Below are positions 16,668 through 23,483 of a stretch of DNA of 49,364 nt, one piece after another (the first letter of the stretch is position 1; every line of letters begins with the position of its first letter). The notes below the pieces were generated by a model. It was not told the origin of the DNA, did no database searches, and saw only the letters and a list, made by a program, of their open reading frames with translations. Both the position numbers and the translations under genes were made by a program. The stretch covers positions 1 through 49,364 of the forward strand of contig JACPHR010000006.1 in the NCBI GenBank assembly GCA_016188455.1, given 5' to 3'. This DNA comes from Candidatus Tayloriibacteriota bacterium (GTDB lineage Bacteria > Patescibacteriota > Minisyncoccia > Phycocordibacterales > SIBU01).

Positions 16668-19160
16668 CTACTTGGAAATGATTGTTACTTTCCCTGAAGC
16701 TCCGTCAACCTTAACTCGCATTCCTGTCTTGAGCACATGAGTCGCTCTCGGAACATTGAGTACCGCCGCAAAGCCGATTTCCCGCGCATAGATCGCTCCA
16801 TGCGCAAGCAACCCACCTACTTCGGTAATCAGTCCGCCCTTCGCCCCTACTATCGCAAGCGCGGGAGCCCAAGCCGGGTCGGTCTGTTCCGTAACAAGAA
16901 TCGAGCCTGGTTTTAGCAACTTGACAGTTTCCTTGTCTGCCAGACTTCCGACAACAACCACTTCACCGGTAACCGAAGCATTAGTAACGCCAATGCCTTT
17001 GAGCACGTTTGTGGCGTGAACAAAAGCTTGTGCGGTTCCAATGTGCGGTAGTTCCGAGACAAACGAAACCGGCGGTACATAGAGGTCCTTGTGGAGTCTA
17101 TGCATCACCTCTCTTTCGTCCGCTTTCCGTCGAAGCACCCTCGTCTTGCCCACAAGGCATCCTACTTCTTCCGGTTTAAGGTAAAAAATCCGACCTTCTT
17201 TCCAGCCAAGCTTGCGCTCGATGGCAACAGCGAGTTCCCGGAGGAGCGCGTAGCCTCGAAGATACTCGAATTTCACCTCTTCCCGCAAACCCAGATAGGT
17301 CTGGGCCATGGCGAGCAGGTCGCTCAAACCCCGCAAAGATTTCCTCCCTGGTCTGAACAACCGAGCAAGGAGTCCCAAACGTTCGGCTTCTTTCGAAGCT
17401 AGGTCGCTTTCGGGCGACTCCGTAATCCCTTGGGAGAGTTGGCGAAGTGTTTCCGGTTGATCGGCAAAGCGCGGCATTGATATTTCCAATTCATGCTGGG
17501 CAAGATGCCCGTAGCGTAGAGAAACCTCCGCAAGAGAAACAGTTCCCTGTTTCAATTTAAAGAGATCCTCCGTGAACTGCAAATTTGGATTTCTCCGCCG
17601 TGATGAACCCCCGGTTAACACGTTGAGGAACTGGTCGGCCTTCTTCCCGTAACATTTCCGTATCATCTTCCGCGCTTGCGCGTACGAGAAGAAACCGAGA
17701 CGCGCCGCTTTCACGAAGATTCGGCACGCACTGGTCCGAAGCAGCTCGCAAATCCCCATGTACTGTGAGGTGAGTTCTTTAAGCGAACCGTCACCAATCG
17801 AGTTTTTGGCTCTTGAAATAGCCTCGGTCCACTTCGGCAGGAAACTCTCTCGATACTCCTTTTCCGTCGTGGCTGCGGCATCCGAAAGCTTCTTCTCAAA
17901 AACCTCGTACGCCCTGTGGAAACGTTCGCCTTTCCGAACCCTGAAGAGGTCTGCAAGGAAACGCCTAGTGGGGTTTTGGTTGTACAAAACCACTTCAGGA
18001 TAGTTGGCAAGACTCCTGTCTGCCCGCACCCGTGCAAGGTAGTAATTAACCAGCTTGCAGTAATCAGGAAGCGGAATGCCCGCCACCCTGTAGGTAAAAG
18101 CGTCGTGAATGATACTTGAACGCGGTTGTCCTCCCACGAGAACAAAAAAACCGCGTTCCAATTCATCCCCGATCTCGTACCCAAGCTCGTTTCGAGCCGT
18201 TCGTATCGCTCCGTCAGCGTGGGCGAAACAATACGTGAATAGACCAAAGCCCATGGGAGTCGGAAAGGACGTCAGAAGCTCGACGATGTTTTGGTCCGTG
18301 AACACGTCATCATCGACTTTGCACCCCAGCGCGGCAAGACGTTTTTTTTCCACCGCGACCTCCGCTATCGTCGTCTGGATGGAATCCTGAACCTCCGAAG
18401 AGAGTTTCTGGTCTTTCGACTGTCCTGCGAGTGTTCTTGAACGGCTTTTACGCCCTTGATTGACGAACAACAAGCAGGTGCCGCGTTCAAACGCCCACTC
18501 AACATCATTGACTCCGAGCTTTTTGTTAAGACGCCGTGCGGTTCCGACAAGCTCGCTGATTTGCCCTGGACTCAAATACACATCAGATATTCCCTCAACC
18601 CTTTTCACCAGTCCGGTTTTCTTGTACACATACCAACGCCTCGGCTCCACCTGCCCGGAAACCAACTTGTCCGCGGTGCCGTTTGTCGCTTCAATGACCA
18701 TGCAGTCTTTGTCGCCATTTGCCGGATTATCGGTAAAGATAACCCCCGCGACAGACGCATCGACCATTTCCTGTACAAAAAGTGCCAACCGTGGTTCCCG
18801 TGTCTGATGCACTTTCTGGTACGCGCTGGCTGTTCCGCTTTTGGCGGCTTTGGCACACTCAACCAACGCGGTGCCCAAGTCCTTGCGAGCCACAAAAAGC
18901 TTGCTCTCGAACTGCCCGGCCCAAGACAACCGCCCATCTTCATCAACTCCGGAACTACGAACCGCGAAACCGTTACTCTCGTCAAGAACTTCCGTACGGT
19001 TGAGAAGCCCGCTCGGCAAAGTGCCTTTCCGGTTAATAAAGACGACTTCCTCGGTATCCACCGCAACGAACGATTTTACGTTTGCGAACTTTGTGATGCG
19101 GTACAGCATTACTGCTTTCCGCCCGTTACTAGCGATGTTCAGTGTTTTCATAACAATCAT
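16668..19160 (-). CDS. PEP-synthase/rifampin-phosphotransferase-like dikinase, T-box controlled
   Basis: An 830-residue three-part enzyme. Residues 1-240 form a pyruvate-phosphate-dikinase-type ATP-grasp domain (FAVRSSGVDEDGRLSWAGQFES, VIFTDNPANGDKDCMVIEA, VEWAFERG). Residues 260-720 are a large middle region of the kind that binds the acceptor in rifampin phosphotransferases. Residues 735-830 form the swivelling phosphohistidine domain with ILVTEQTDPAWAPAL and GGLLAHGAIYARE, H787 being the expected phospho-His. No PEP-synthase C-terminal barrel follows, so it is more likely a small-molecule phosphotransferase than a glycolytic enzyme. Its substrate is unknown. It is preceded by a tryptophan T-box, so it should be expressed when charged tRNA-Trp is scarce. 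Confidence 0.85.
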   Translation of the reverse strand: MIVMKTLNIASNGRKAVMLYRITKFANVKSFVAVDTEEVVFINRKGTLPSGLLNRTEVLDESNGFAVRSSGVDEDGRLSWAGQFESKLFVARKDLGTALVECAKAAKSGTASAYQKVHQTREPRLALFVQEMVDASVAGVIFTDNPANGDKDCMVIEATNGTADKLVSGQVEPRRWYVYKKTGLVKRVEGISDVYLSPGQISELVGTARRLNKKLGVNDVEWAFERGTCLLFVNQGRKSRSRTLAGQSKDQKLSSEVQDSIQTTIAEVAVEKKRLAALGCKVDDDVFTDQNIVELLTSFPTPMGFGLFTYCFAHADGAIRTARNELGYEIGDELERGFFVLVGGQPRSSIIHDAFTYRVAGIPLPDYCKLVNYYLARVRADRSLANYPEVVLYNQNPTRRFLADLFRVRKGERFHRAYEVFEKKLSDAAATTEKEYRESFLPKWTEAISRAKNSIGDGSLKELTSQYMGICELLRTSACRIFVKAARLGFFSYAQARKMIRKCYGKKADQFLNVLTGGSSRRRNPNLQFTEDLFKLKQGTVSLAEVSLRYGHLAQHELEISMPRFADQPETLRQLSQGITESPESDLASKEAERLGLLARLFRPGRKSLRGLSDLLAMAQTYLGLREEVKFEYLRGYALLRELAVAIERKLGWKEGRIFYLKPEEVGCLVGKTRVLRRKADEREVMHRLHKDLYVPPVSFVSELPHIGTAQAFVHATNVLKGIGVTNASVTGEVVVVGSLADKETVKLLKPGSILVTEQTDPAWAPALAIVGAKGGLITEVGGLLAHGAIYAREIGFAAVLNVPRATHVLKTGMRVKVDGASGKVTIISK

Positions 19161-19207
19161 TTGTCAAAGAACTCTTGGAATTTTTTGCTCCGCCGAACGG
19201 CGGATGG

Positions 19208-19543
19208 ACAACAAAAAATCCCGCCCTTGTTGCACAATACAAAATTGCGCAATAAGGGCGGGATTCTAAATTCCGCGGTGCCACCTTATATATTTCTAGA
19301 ATCAAGAATCATGAATTAGGAATCATGGTCCAGAAACCAGAAAATCTTATCAGCTCGTGCTCCTTGCGGAAGAAACTGATTATCTCTGTTACGGGAGAAC
19401 CCGGACACCCACGTTGCTTTTTTAGAAAGCTTAGCAGGAACCACCTTGCTCCAATTACTTGGAAGCGACCTAAGCCCAACCCCTTAAAGTCTCCTTATAA
19501 GGGACCTAGACCGAAGATTTTGTTAATTTGACTGTGCCTTCTA
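19208..19543 (-). promoter_or_regulatory. T-box riboswitch, tryptophan-specific (predicted)
   Basis: On the minus strand the leader contains the T-box core AAGGTGGCACCGCGG (19272-19286), followed by an intrinsic terminator with arms AATCCCGCCCTTattGC / GCaacAAGGGCGGGATT and a T-run (19214-19266). Upstream, AGGTGGTTCCTGCTAAGC matches the distal Stem I loop pattern (GGUGGUU..UG..AA). About 17 bases later GCAACG-UGG-G gives UGG (19409-19411) as the likely specifier codon. A GCAA-loop hairpin and another stem follow, as for Stems II/III. The core bulge UGGC pairs exactly with the GCCA end of the adjacent tRNA-Trp. Strong call; the specifier is from alignment by eye. Confidence 0.88.
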
Positions 19544-19549
19544 GCAATG

Positions 19550-19577
19550 ATTATACATATAGACATTTTGGTGTCAA
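19550..19577 (-). promoter_or_regulatory. Promoter of the T-box transcript
   Basis: Minus strand TTGACA (19572-19577), 16-base spacer, TATAAT (19550-19555): both boxes are perfect. The start would fall near 19543, giving a leader of about 380 bases. Confidence 0.8.
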
Positions 19578-19628
19578 GCTTGCAATCAAATTGCTGTTGT
19601 GTCATACTTTTACCAGTCAGAAAACTGC

Positions 19629-19702
19629 GGGCGTGTAGCTCAGTGTAGAGCAGCGGTCTCCAAAACCGTCGGTCGAGGGTTCAATGCCCTCCACGCCCGC
19701 CA
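19629..19702 (+). tRNA. tRNA-Trp (CCA anticodon)
   Basis: Acceptor GGGCGTG pairs with CACGCCC, discriminator G and encoded CCA follow. The anticodon arm is GCGGT-CTCCAAA-ACCGT with anticodon CCA; the T arm is GAGGG-TTCAATG-CCCTC. The D arm is GCTC-AGTGTA-GAGC: its loop has only 6 bases and lacks the usual GG pair, reading AGTGTA where most tRNAs have AGTGGTA. It lies divergent from the T-box gene whose leader should sense it. Confidence 0.93.
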
Positions 19703-19748
19703 TCTAGCGTCCTGGAAATGGTAAACACTATAAGTCACCCAAATAAAA

Positions 19749-19785
19749 GGCCCTCGAAATGAGGGTCTTGTGTTTTTATTTGCGC
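19749..19785. terminator. Bidirectional terminator between tRNA-Trp and the chorismate-mutase gene
   Basis: GGCCCTC-GAAAT-GAGGGTC is flanked by A-rich bases on the left and a T-rich run on the right, so it can end the rightward tRNA transcript and the leftward transcript from 20961. Confidence 0.75.
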
Positions 19786-19788
19786 GTA

Positions 19789-20961
19789 TTAGACACTTCT
19801 GTTCTTAACGCCACAAACAACGATGTAGGCGCCGAAATAGGCATCACCTAAAGCCAGACTTCTGTCCAGCCTCTCAACGAAGCTCGCGACAGCTTGCTCT
19901 GTGTAAACATCATTGGGTAAGATTGCACCAACAGTAGGATGGGTAGAAACTTGAGTAACGGAGAGTAATCTGCCGGTAAACAAGTTCTCCACCTTGTCAA
20001 CACTGTAGGCTTCCGCATACACGGGTATAATTTTACCCTTACAGTGAACTTCGAGGTAGTTCTCATTCACATTTATTTCTGCGGCAAGCGTTAACGGCCA
20101 TGGCAGAAAGGTCCGATAGGCAAGGGCTTGGGCATTGTAGAACGATACGAAGAATTGCCCCTCCGGTTTCAGCACCCGTTCGATTTCAGCCAGAAGTCCT
20201 GAAATGTTCTGAATGTCGCTTCCGGTTCCCTGGTTCATAACGACAAGAGAAACGGAGTCATTGGCAAGCGGAATGCCCATCTCAATGTCGTGAACCTCAA
20301 AGTAGACATTCCGGTTGTGACGTTCGGCCGCGTGCCGTAGCGCTACTTCAATCATGTCCGGACTCACATCGTAACCGAAACGTTGCCTGAAACGAGGCCC
20401 AAACTGCAAGGCCACCCGTCCTGTAGCACAGCCAAGGTCCACTATTGCTTCGTGATGCGGAAGCGACTCGACCATCTGACCCAGAATTTCTTCCTCGTAC
20501 GCTTGGTGGAGTCGCGTTGACACAAACTCTTTCCCGTACTCCTTGTCGTACGTTGGTGCCCACATTTTAGTGAGTTCAATGAGATTGGCCCGCAACCGTT
20601 TGTGCCACGATTCTTTGTCGACGTGCACGGTTACCTCTCCGTTGCAGCTATCTTTGAGAATCATCTGCTGTTTGCAAGATTCTCCGATGACTGAATAGAG
20701 AAGGGACCTCGCGAACAGAGGGTCAATTCCTTCTGTGTCTGCCCACTTACCAACTTCCTCGAGCCGCTCTTTCTCCTTATCACCCCGATAGAGTGGTAAT
20801 TTGGCAACCATCTTAACTTTTGCTACCTCACGAGCCAATTGGACTCGTCGTGCCATAAGGTGAACCAGTAAGTGGTCAGTTTTTCCCAGACATGCACTGA
20901 TAGATTTGAGCTTACCTTGAGCCCATGCTTCCCAGTCTGTTGCATCTACAAAAACATCCAT
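19789..20961 (-). CDS. Chorismate mutase (AroQ-like) fused to a SAM-dependent methyltransferase
   Basis: About 390 residues. Residues 15-105 have the AroQ helical pattern: LLVHLMARRVQLAREVAKVK (Arg/Lys of the active site), LYRGDKEKERLEEVGKWA and a terminal helix up to ESCKQQMIL. Residues 165-390 are a class I methyltransferase with IVDLGCATGRVALQFG, GYDVSPDMIEVALRHA, EVHDIEMGIPLAND and VLKPEGQFFVSFYN. The ATG at 20961 has AAAGG upstream and is preferred to a TTG five codons earlier. A dedicated promoter and terminator make it a single-gene unit. I do not recognise a characterised protein with this domain order; the product could be a methylated prephenate-related acid or an unrelated acceptor. 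Confidence 0.8.
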   Translation of the reverse strand: MDVFVDATDWEAWAQGKLKSISACLGKTDHLLVHLMARRVQLAREVAKVKMVAKLPLYRGDKEKERLEEVGKWADTEGIDPLFARSLLYSVIGESCKQQMILKDSCNGEVTVHVDKESWHKRLRANLIELTKMWAPTYDKEYGKEFVSTRLHQAYEEEILGQMVESLPHHEAIVDLGCATGRVALQFGPRFRQRFGYDVSPDMIEVALRHAAERHNRNVYFEVHDIEMGIPLANDSVSLVVMNQGTGSDIQNISGLLAEIERVLKPEGQFFVSFYNAQALAYRTFLPWPLTLAAEINVNENYLEVHCKGKIIPVYAEAYSVDKVENLFTGRLLSVTQVSTHPTVGAILPNDVYTEQAVASFVERLDRSLALGDAYFGAYIVVCGVKNRSV

Positions 20962-21021
20962 AAAAATGCCTTTCAAAGTTCATTATGATTAACGGTTGTT
21001 TACAATCCGATTCTGCCGAGA

Positions 21022-21050
21022 ATCTTAATACTCAAAAATCAATCTGTCAA
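21022..21050 (-). promoter_or_regulatory. Promoter for the chorismate mutase-methyltransferase gene
   Basis: Minus strand TTGACA (21045-21050), 17-base spacer, TAAGAT (21022-21027), just downstream of the trpS terminator. Confidence 0.7.
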
Positions 21051-21055
21051 CCAAA

Positions 21056-21084
21056 AGAAAACCGCCCGGCAAAACCGGACGGTT
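21056..21084 (-). terminator. Terminator after trpS
   Basis: Minus strand AACCGTCCGG-TTTTG-CCGGGCGGTT followed by TTCTTTT; nearly all pairs are Watson-Crick, one G-U. Confidence 0.85.
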
Positions 21085-21094
21085 CGAGTCACGA

Positions 21095-22102
21095 TCAATA
21101 GATAACAATACCCATTTTTTCTCTCACCTCGGCAACCGTTTCCGAGATGATACGGCGGGCTTGTTTACCGCCCTCATGAAGAATTTCAACCACCTCGGAA
21201 CGTTTGCTGTCCAACTCTTGTCGCTTCGCTTGAAATGGTTCAATGAGTTTCGCAAGATTGTCCACGAGAAGATTCTTGCACTCAACGCAGCCAATCTCGG
21301 CCCCCCGACATTGTCGGCCAACCCGAGAGAGTTCGGCCTCGGGTGTAACCAGCGCATGAACCGGGTACACAGACAGGCACTTATTCGGGTCCCCTGGGTC
21401 GGAACGAGTTTTCCGAGCAGGATCCGTAATGCCGTCTTTCAAATAACGGCGACGCATGTCATCAATAGGGGCTCCTATGTCAACGGCGTTAACCGCGTCT
21501 GACTTACCCATCTTCTCGCCGTTGAGACCGGGCACCTTGATTTTCTCTTTTATAGCCTCCGGCATGGGGAACGTTTCCCCATAACGATTGTTGAAACGCC
21601 GGGCTAGTTCACGCGCCAGTTCAACATTGGCCGTCTGGTCTTCGCCAACGGGAATAACCGTCGCTTTGGGACCAAGGATATCTGCCGCCATGAGAACCGG
21701 ATAAGTCACGAGGCCGAGCGTTGCTGACCCGTGTTTACGAACGAGGTCTTTTACCGTGGTCAAACCTTGCAGTCTGCCGAGGGGTTGGAGCATGCTCAAA
21801 CATAGTGACAATTCGGCAATCTCCGGCACGCTTGACTGGGCGTAGATTATTGACTTTTCTGGGTCAAGACCGGCCGCCAGATAGTCCGTCACCATTTCAA
21901 TGAGGTTGCCTCGCAACTTTGTCGGGTCGGGACATTCCGTCAAGGAGTGCCAATCAGCGACAAAATACATGCACCTATTGCTACCCGTCTGGTATTCAAC
22001 AAAATGTCGGACTGCGCCAAGATAGTTGCCTAAATGCAACCGTCCGGTGGCGCGAATACCTGACAAAACTACTGCTTTCTTTTCTGTAATTTCAGAGTTC
22101 AT
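21095..22102 (-). CDS. trpS: Tryptophanyl-tRNA synthetase
   Basis: A 335-residue class Ic synthetase charging tRNA-Trp. The HIGH-type motif is GRLHLGNYLGAVRHF and the KMSKS-type motif is GEKMGKSDAV. VADWHSLTE, MLQPLGRLQGLTTVKDL, YPVLMAADILGP and GEDQTANVELARELA are standard TrpRS blocks. The C-terminal IGCVECKNLL and KRQEL..KRSEV are as in short bacterial forms. It overlaps the upstream zinc-ribbon gene by 4 bases. A strong TTGACA promoter drives both; no T-box precedes this gene. Confidence 0.96.
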   Translation of the reverse strand: MNSEITEKKAVVLSGIRATGRLHLGNYLGAVRHFVEYQTGSNRCMYFVADWHSLTECPDPTKLRGNLIEMVTDYLAAGLDPEKSIIYAQSSVPEIAELSLCLSMLQPLGRLQGLTTVKDLVRKHGSATLGLVTYPVLMAADILGPKATVIPVGEDQTANVELARELARRFNNRYGETFPMPEAIKEKIKVPGLNGEKMGKSDAVNAVDIGAPIDDMRRRYLKDGITDPARKTRSDPGDPNKCLSVYPVHALVTPEAELSRVGRQCRGAEIGCVECKNLLVDNLAKLIEPFQAKRQELDSKRSEVVEILHEGGKQARRIISETVAEVREKMGIVIY

Positions 22103-22425
22103 AAGTCGTAAGGAATTCCGTCAATGAGTGCTTGACATTTGATTTCTACTGGCGCAACCCCGATTCCATCGGGGCGCTTCGTTATGGTTGGAAAACGCTG
22201 CCACGACATGCTCAATGCGACATATTCTGGTGCCACGGTGTGACCGCAATGATCACAAACAACTGTGTCACCTCGAATAGTCGCTGAAACATAGGAACCG
22301 CACTGGCTACACTGAACGAGAGGTGAATTGCATCTCGGACACCAACGACGATTCGAAGCTGGGTCGTTGATAACACCCGAAGTGACGAAGCCACAATCAG
22401 GTTTCTCACAAGTAAAAATAGGCAT
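22099..22425 (-). CDS. Small protein with several zinc-ribbon motifs
   Basis: About 108 residues from the ATG at 22425 (MPIFTCEKPDCGFVTSG). Cys pairs are visible as C-EKPDC, CPRC, CSQC and CDHC, giving about two zinc ribbons, followed by an acidic/hydrophobic tail ending GIPYDL. It resembles small rubredoxin/zinc-ribbon modules but I do not recognise a named family. It is the first gene of an operon with trpS, whose start overlaps its stop, suggesting a linked role such as RNA or tRNA binding; this is inference. Confidence 0.7.
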   Translation of the reverse strand: MPIFTCEKPDCGFVTSGVINDPASNRRWCPRCNSPLVQCSQCGSYVSATIRGDTVVCDHCGHTVAPEYVALSMSWQRFPTITKRPDGIGVAPVEIKCQALIDGIPYDL

Positions 22426-22494
22426 AGAAACAAAGGGAAAATTGTTTAAGAGCTTCAAAAAGGCTCATATGAACCTTTCGGTTTGTCTGTATTG

Positions 22495-22522
22495 ACAATA
22501 GCAACCCCCTAAAATTTGTCAA
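22495..22522 (-). promoter_or_regulatory. Promoter of the zinc-ribbon-trpS operon
   Basis: Minus strand TTGACA (22517-22522), 16-base spacer, TATTGT (22495-22500). Downstream, AAAGGTTCATATGAGCCTTTTT (22460-22481) can fold into a small hairpin with a T-run before the start, a possible attenuator. Confidence 0.65.
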
Positions 22523-22563
22523 CCAGAAATCGCGCTGTCTGACAATGACGATTGTGGTGGCGG

Positions 22564-22592
22564 TTGACAAGAACCGCTCAATCGGCTAGCAT
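22564..22592 (+). promoter_or_regulatory. Promoter of the hisI leader
   Basis: TTGACA (22564-22569), 17-base spacer, TAGCAT (22587-22592). The predicted start is at or next to the ATG at 22600. Confidence 0.75.
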
Positions 22593-22599
22593 AAACCCC

Positions 22600-22736
22600 A
22601 TGTTAGGAAACAGAAAAAATCCGTTCGCGCATACTCATGCCAACCTAGAGTCAAGGGCTGGTGTTTGTGATGCGTAATTTTTTTGTTTCCTAATCTCATT
22701 ACAAAAACGAGTCCTTGAGTGAGGACTCGTTTTTGC
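22600..22736 (+). ncRNA. Structured leader RNA before hisI with terminator
   Basis: The RNA begins with TTAGGAAAC (22603-22611), which pairs with GTTTCCTAA (22685-22693); the stem continues through GAAAAAAT/ATTTTTTT to about 17 pairs. Inside are CGCAT/ATGCG and a CCAACC/GGCTGG hairpin. An intrinsic terminator follows (ACGAGTCC-loop-GGACTCGT-TTTT, 22707-22734). A 25-codon open frame, MLGNRKNPFAHTHA...CDA (22600-22677), covers the structure and includes two His codons close together. It could be a small RNA, a riboswitch or a weak His-peptide attenuator; no known family is recognised. Confidence 0.55.
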
Positions 22737-22805
22737 GTTGCGCAAGGATGCCGTATGCGCAAAATTGGTCTGCGTCCAGATATTGTTCTTTAACAAAAAG
22801 GACTT

Positions 22806-23210
22806 ATGAGAAATGTAACTGTGTTAATACCGCAGTTCAACAGCGACGGGCTGGTTCCCGTTGTGGTTCAAGACGTAAATACAGGAGCTGTTCTTATGCT
22901 CGCCTACACCGACAAAGCGGGTTTTGAAGAAACGCTCGCCACCGGCTATGCTGTCTTCTTCTCCCGCAGCAGAAAGTGTCGGTGGAAGAAAGGCGAGCAG
23001 AGCGGCAATGTTCTGCCGGTAATCCAAATTAGCATTGACTGCGACGGAGATACAATCGTCTACAAGGTATCGGCTGGGTTCAAACCAGTTTGCCATACCG
23101 GTAAAAAAAGTTGTTTCTTCCGGTCAGTCATCGGCTCGTCGCTTGAGCAGGCCGGCCTGTCTCTCAAGATTGAGATTCTGCCAGTGCATCCAAATATAAG
23201 CGGCTTCTGA
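22806..23210 (+). CDS. hisI: Phosphoribosyl-AMP cyclohydrolase
   Basis: A 134-residue HisI, which opens the purine ring of phosphoribosyl-AMP in histidine synthesis. Zinc- and substrate-binding motifs are intact: VLMLAYTDKAGFEETLATG, FFSRSRKCRWKKGEQSGNVL, DCDGDTIVYKV and VCHTGKKSCFFR. No other his gene is visible, so it is an orphan here, either part of a split pathway or recruited to another purine-type reaction. It is preceded by a structured leader and followed by its own strong terminator. Confidence 0.93.
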   Translation: MRNVTVLIPQFNSDGLVPVVVQDVNTGAVLMLAYTDKAGFEETLATGYAVFFSRSRKCRWKKGEQSGNVLPVIQISIDCDGDTIVYKVSAGFKPVCHTGKKSCFFRSVIGSSLEQAGLSLKIEILPVHPNISGF

Positions 23211-23225
23211 TTAAAGTCGCTTCGC

Positions 23226-23255
23226 GCGGCGTCAAACAAGTTTGACGCCGCTTTT
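23226..23255 (+). terminator. Terminator after hisI
   Basis: GCGGCGTCAAAC and GTTTGACGCCGC flank a two-base centre, followed by TTTTCTTT: a perfect 12-pair stem with T-run. Confidence 0.9.
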
Positions 23256-23300
23256 CTTTGATTATCTTCGGGCGTCGCCGCAGAATTTTACCCTCTCTTG

Positions 23301-23343
23301 CGCCCCACCCACCCCGCCCGCCGCGGGCGGGGTGGGTGGGGCG
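23301..23343. repeat. 43-base GC-rich palindrome between hisI and the SUMF1 gene
   Basis: Arms CGCCCCACCCACCCCGCCCG and CGGGCGGGGTGGGTGGGGCG flank CCG. It belongs to the same CCCC-rich style as the palindromes within comEC and recJ and at 46049-46081. The rest of 23256-23483 shows no gene. Confidence 0.9.
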
Positions 23344-23483
23344 GAACTGGATTTTTTGTTGTATCATTGCGTTAGAGACAACCGCTCGGGTAAGCGAATT
23401 TGTCGGAAGGAAAAATTATTATCCGCAAGCCGTCCACAGACGGACGGGCGGATAAGAAGAACCTTGAAAAAGGAATATCGGTT

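Noticed and set aside
16668-19160. True phosphoenolpyruvate synthase
   Set aside because: It ends just after the phosphohistidine domain and lacks the C-terminal PEP-binding barrel.
22600-22677. Classical histidine leader-peptide attenuator
   Set aside because: Only two His codons are present, not a run, and no clear alternative antiterminator pairing was found; kept only as an unassigned structured leader.
22603-22693. SRP RNA or 6S RNA
   Set aside because: The conserved SRP apical loop and the 6S open-bubble features are not seen.
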